This document shows, in pieces, positions 6,026-6,818 of a DNA stretch of 6,818 nucleotides. Made by a program: the position numbers and the translations under genes. Origin of the DNA: DATBDM01 sp036269915 (GTDB lineage Bacteria > Actinomycetota > Thermoleophilia > Solirubrobacterales > Solirubrobacteraceae); assembly GCA_036269915.1 (NCBI GenBank), contig DATBDM010000206.1, positions 1 through 6,818 of the forward strand, read 5' to 3'. Position 1 is the first letter of the stretch. Each line of letters starts with the position of its first letter. The notes beneath the pieces are model-generated. The model had not been told where the DNA came from, searched no databases, and saw only the letters and a program-made list of their open reading frames with translations.

Positions 6026-6818
6026 TGCGTCCCGAGGGCGATGTGTTCGTCGCCATCGACGCCGGCACCACCGGCGCGCGCGCGTGTGCGGTCTCGCTCG
6101 ACGGCCGCGTGCTCGAGGAGGTCAGGCGCCCCTATCCCCTGTCGGTGCCGCGTCGCGGGTGGGCCGAGCAGGACCCGCGCGACTGGCGCGAGCGCTCGCT
6201 CGAGAGCGTCGCGGAGCTGATGCGCCGGCTCGGCCCGGGCACGCGCGTCGGGGCGATCGGCCTGACGGGCCAGTGCCCGACGGTCGCCCCGGTCGACGGT
6301 GCCGGCGAGCCGGTGGGGCCGGGGATGCTCTACCGCGACAACCGCGCGACGGCCGAGGCGGCGCAGATGCGCGCGCGGATCGGCGACGCGGAGCTGCACG
6401 CGCGCACCGGCCACGTCGCGGAGGCGTTCCACGTCGGCCCGAAGGTGCTGTGGGTCCGCGAGCACGAGCCGGAGGTGTTCGCGGCCGCGGACCGCTTCGC
6501 GCAACCGCGCGACATCGTGCTCCACGCCCTGACCGGAGTCAGCGCCACCGACCAGACGCACGCCAACGCCACCGTCTTCTACGACCTGCGCGCGCGCGAC
6601 TGGGCCGGCGAGCTGCTCGACGCGTTCGACCTCGACCCGTCCGTGTTCCCGGCCGTGCTCGCGCCGTGGCAGCAGGCCGGCGAGGTGACGCCCGCCGCGG
6701 CGGAGCGCACGTCGCTCGCCCCCGGGCTTCCCGTGGTCATCGGGGCGGCCGACAGCCAGTGCGCGGCGTTCGGAAGCGGCGTCGTCGCGCCCGGTCCGAT
6801 CAGCGAGATGGCGGGCTC
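6025..6818 (+). CDS. FGGY-family carbohydrate kinase (xylulokinase-like), C-terminus cut by window edge
   Basis: The first 264 residues of a probable protein of about 480-520 residues; the N-terminal FGGY domain and hinge region are present. Motifs are the phosphate-binding IDAGTTGAR (11-19), GWAEQDP (45-51), GLTGQCP (79-85; other kinases have SGQ), LYRDNRA (102-108, in place of the usual LW.D.R), an N-x-TVFYDLRARDW segment (181-193), and GAADSQCAAFGSG (240-252). In the last, D243 matches the catalytic base of the family. It should transfer the ATP gamma-phosphate to a sugar or polyol hydroxyl. The specificity is not readable; xylulose, ribulose, erythritol and similar compounds are all possible. 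Its ATG overlaps the phosphoesterase stop (TGATG). A GTG at 6043 preceded by GAGGG is an alternative start that would remove six residues before the conserved VFVAIDAG. It is the fourth gene of the rightward operon. Confidence 0.92.
   Translation, partial: MRPEGDVFVAIDAGTTGARACAVSLDGRVLEEVRRPYPLSVPRRGWAEQDPRDWRERSLESVAELMRRLGPGTRVGAIGLTGQCPTVAPVDGAGEPVGPGMLYRDNRATAEAAQMRARIGDAELHARTGHVAEAFHVGPKVLWVREHEPEVFAAADRFAQPRDIVLHALTGVSATDQTHANATVFYDLRARDWAGELLDAFDLDPSVFPAVLAPWQQAGEVTPAAAERTSLAPGLPVVIGAADSQCAAFGSGVVAPGPISEMAG

Overview
This is a GC-rich, densely coding bacterial window. Several genes start at GTG, gene junctions are very short, and a secreted delta-60 repeat protein is present. This suits a high-GC actinobacterium, perhaps of the Thermoleophilia/Solirubrobacterales type; the taxonomic guess is inference from composition and gene style only. 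No rRNA, tRNA, CRISPR array, insertion sequence or phage gene was seen.

Layout: the window is built around one divergent control region of about 135 bp (3294-3428), the only clearly AT-richer stretch. Leftward (minus strand) lie an APC-superfamily amino-acid-type permease (1647-3293), a classical short-chain dehydrogenase/reductase (886-1644) that starts 2 nt after the permease stop, and, after a 72-nt gap, the N-terminal 271 residues of a secreted delta-60 repeat protein that runs off the left edge. Rightward (plus strand) lie a DeoR/GlpR-family regulator (3429-4256), a BtpA/SgcQ-family TIM-barrel protein (4253-5071), an Icc-like calcineurin-type metallophosphoesterase (5075-6025) and an FGGY-family carbohydrate kinase (6025 onward, cut by the right edge). 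The rightward genes are joined by an ATGA overlap, a 3-nt gap and a TGATG overlap, so they are almost certainly one translationally coupled operon.

How the genes may work together: a DeoR-type repressor, which in this family usually senses a sugar phosphate, sits between an importer plus oxidoreductase arm and a kinase, phosphoesterase and SgcQ-like arm. The simplest reading is a catabolic locus for an unidentified sugar, polyol or sugar conjugate: the permease imports it, the SDR oxidises or reduces it, the kinase phosphorylates it, and the BtpA/SgcQ protein and phosphoesterase act on the phosphorylated product. The SgcQ-like protein beside a DeoR regulator recalls the poorly understood E. 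coli sgc locus, but here the PTS genes are absent, at least within the window, and an APC permease, a kinase and a phosphoesterase appear instead. The substrate cannot be read from the sequence. Repeated TCTGT/TGTGA words in the control region are candidate operators that would place both arms under the regulator.
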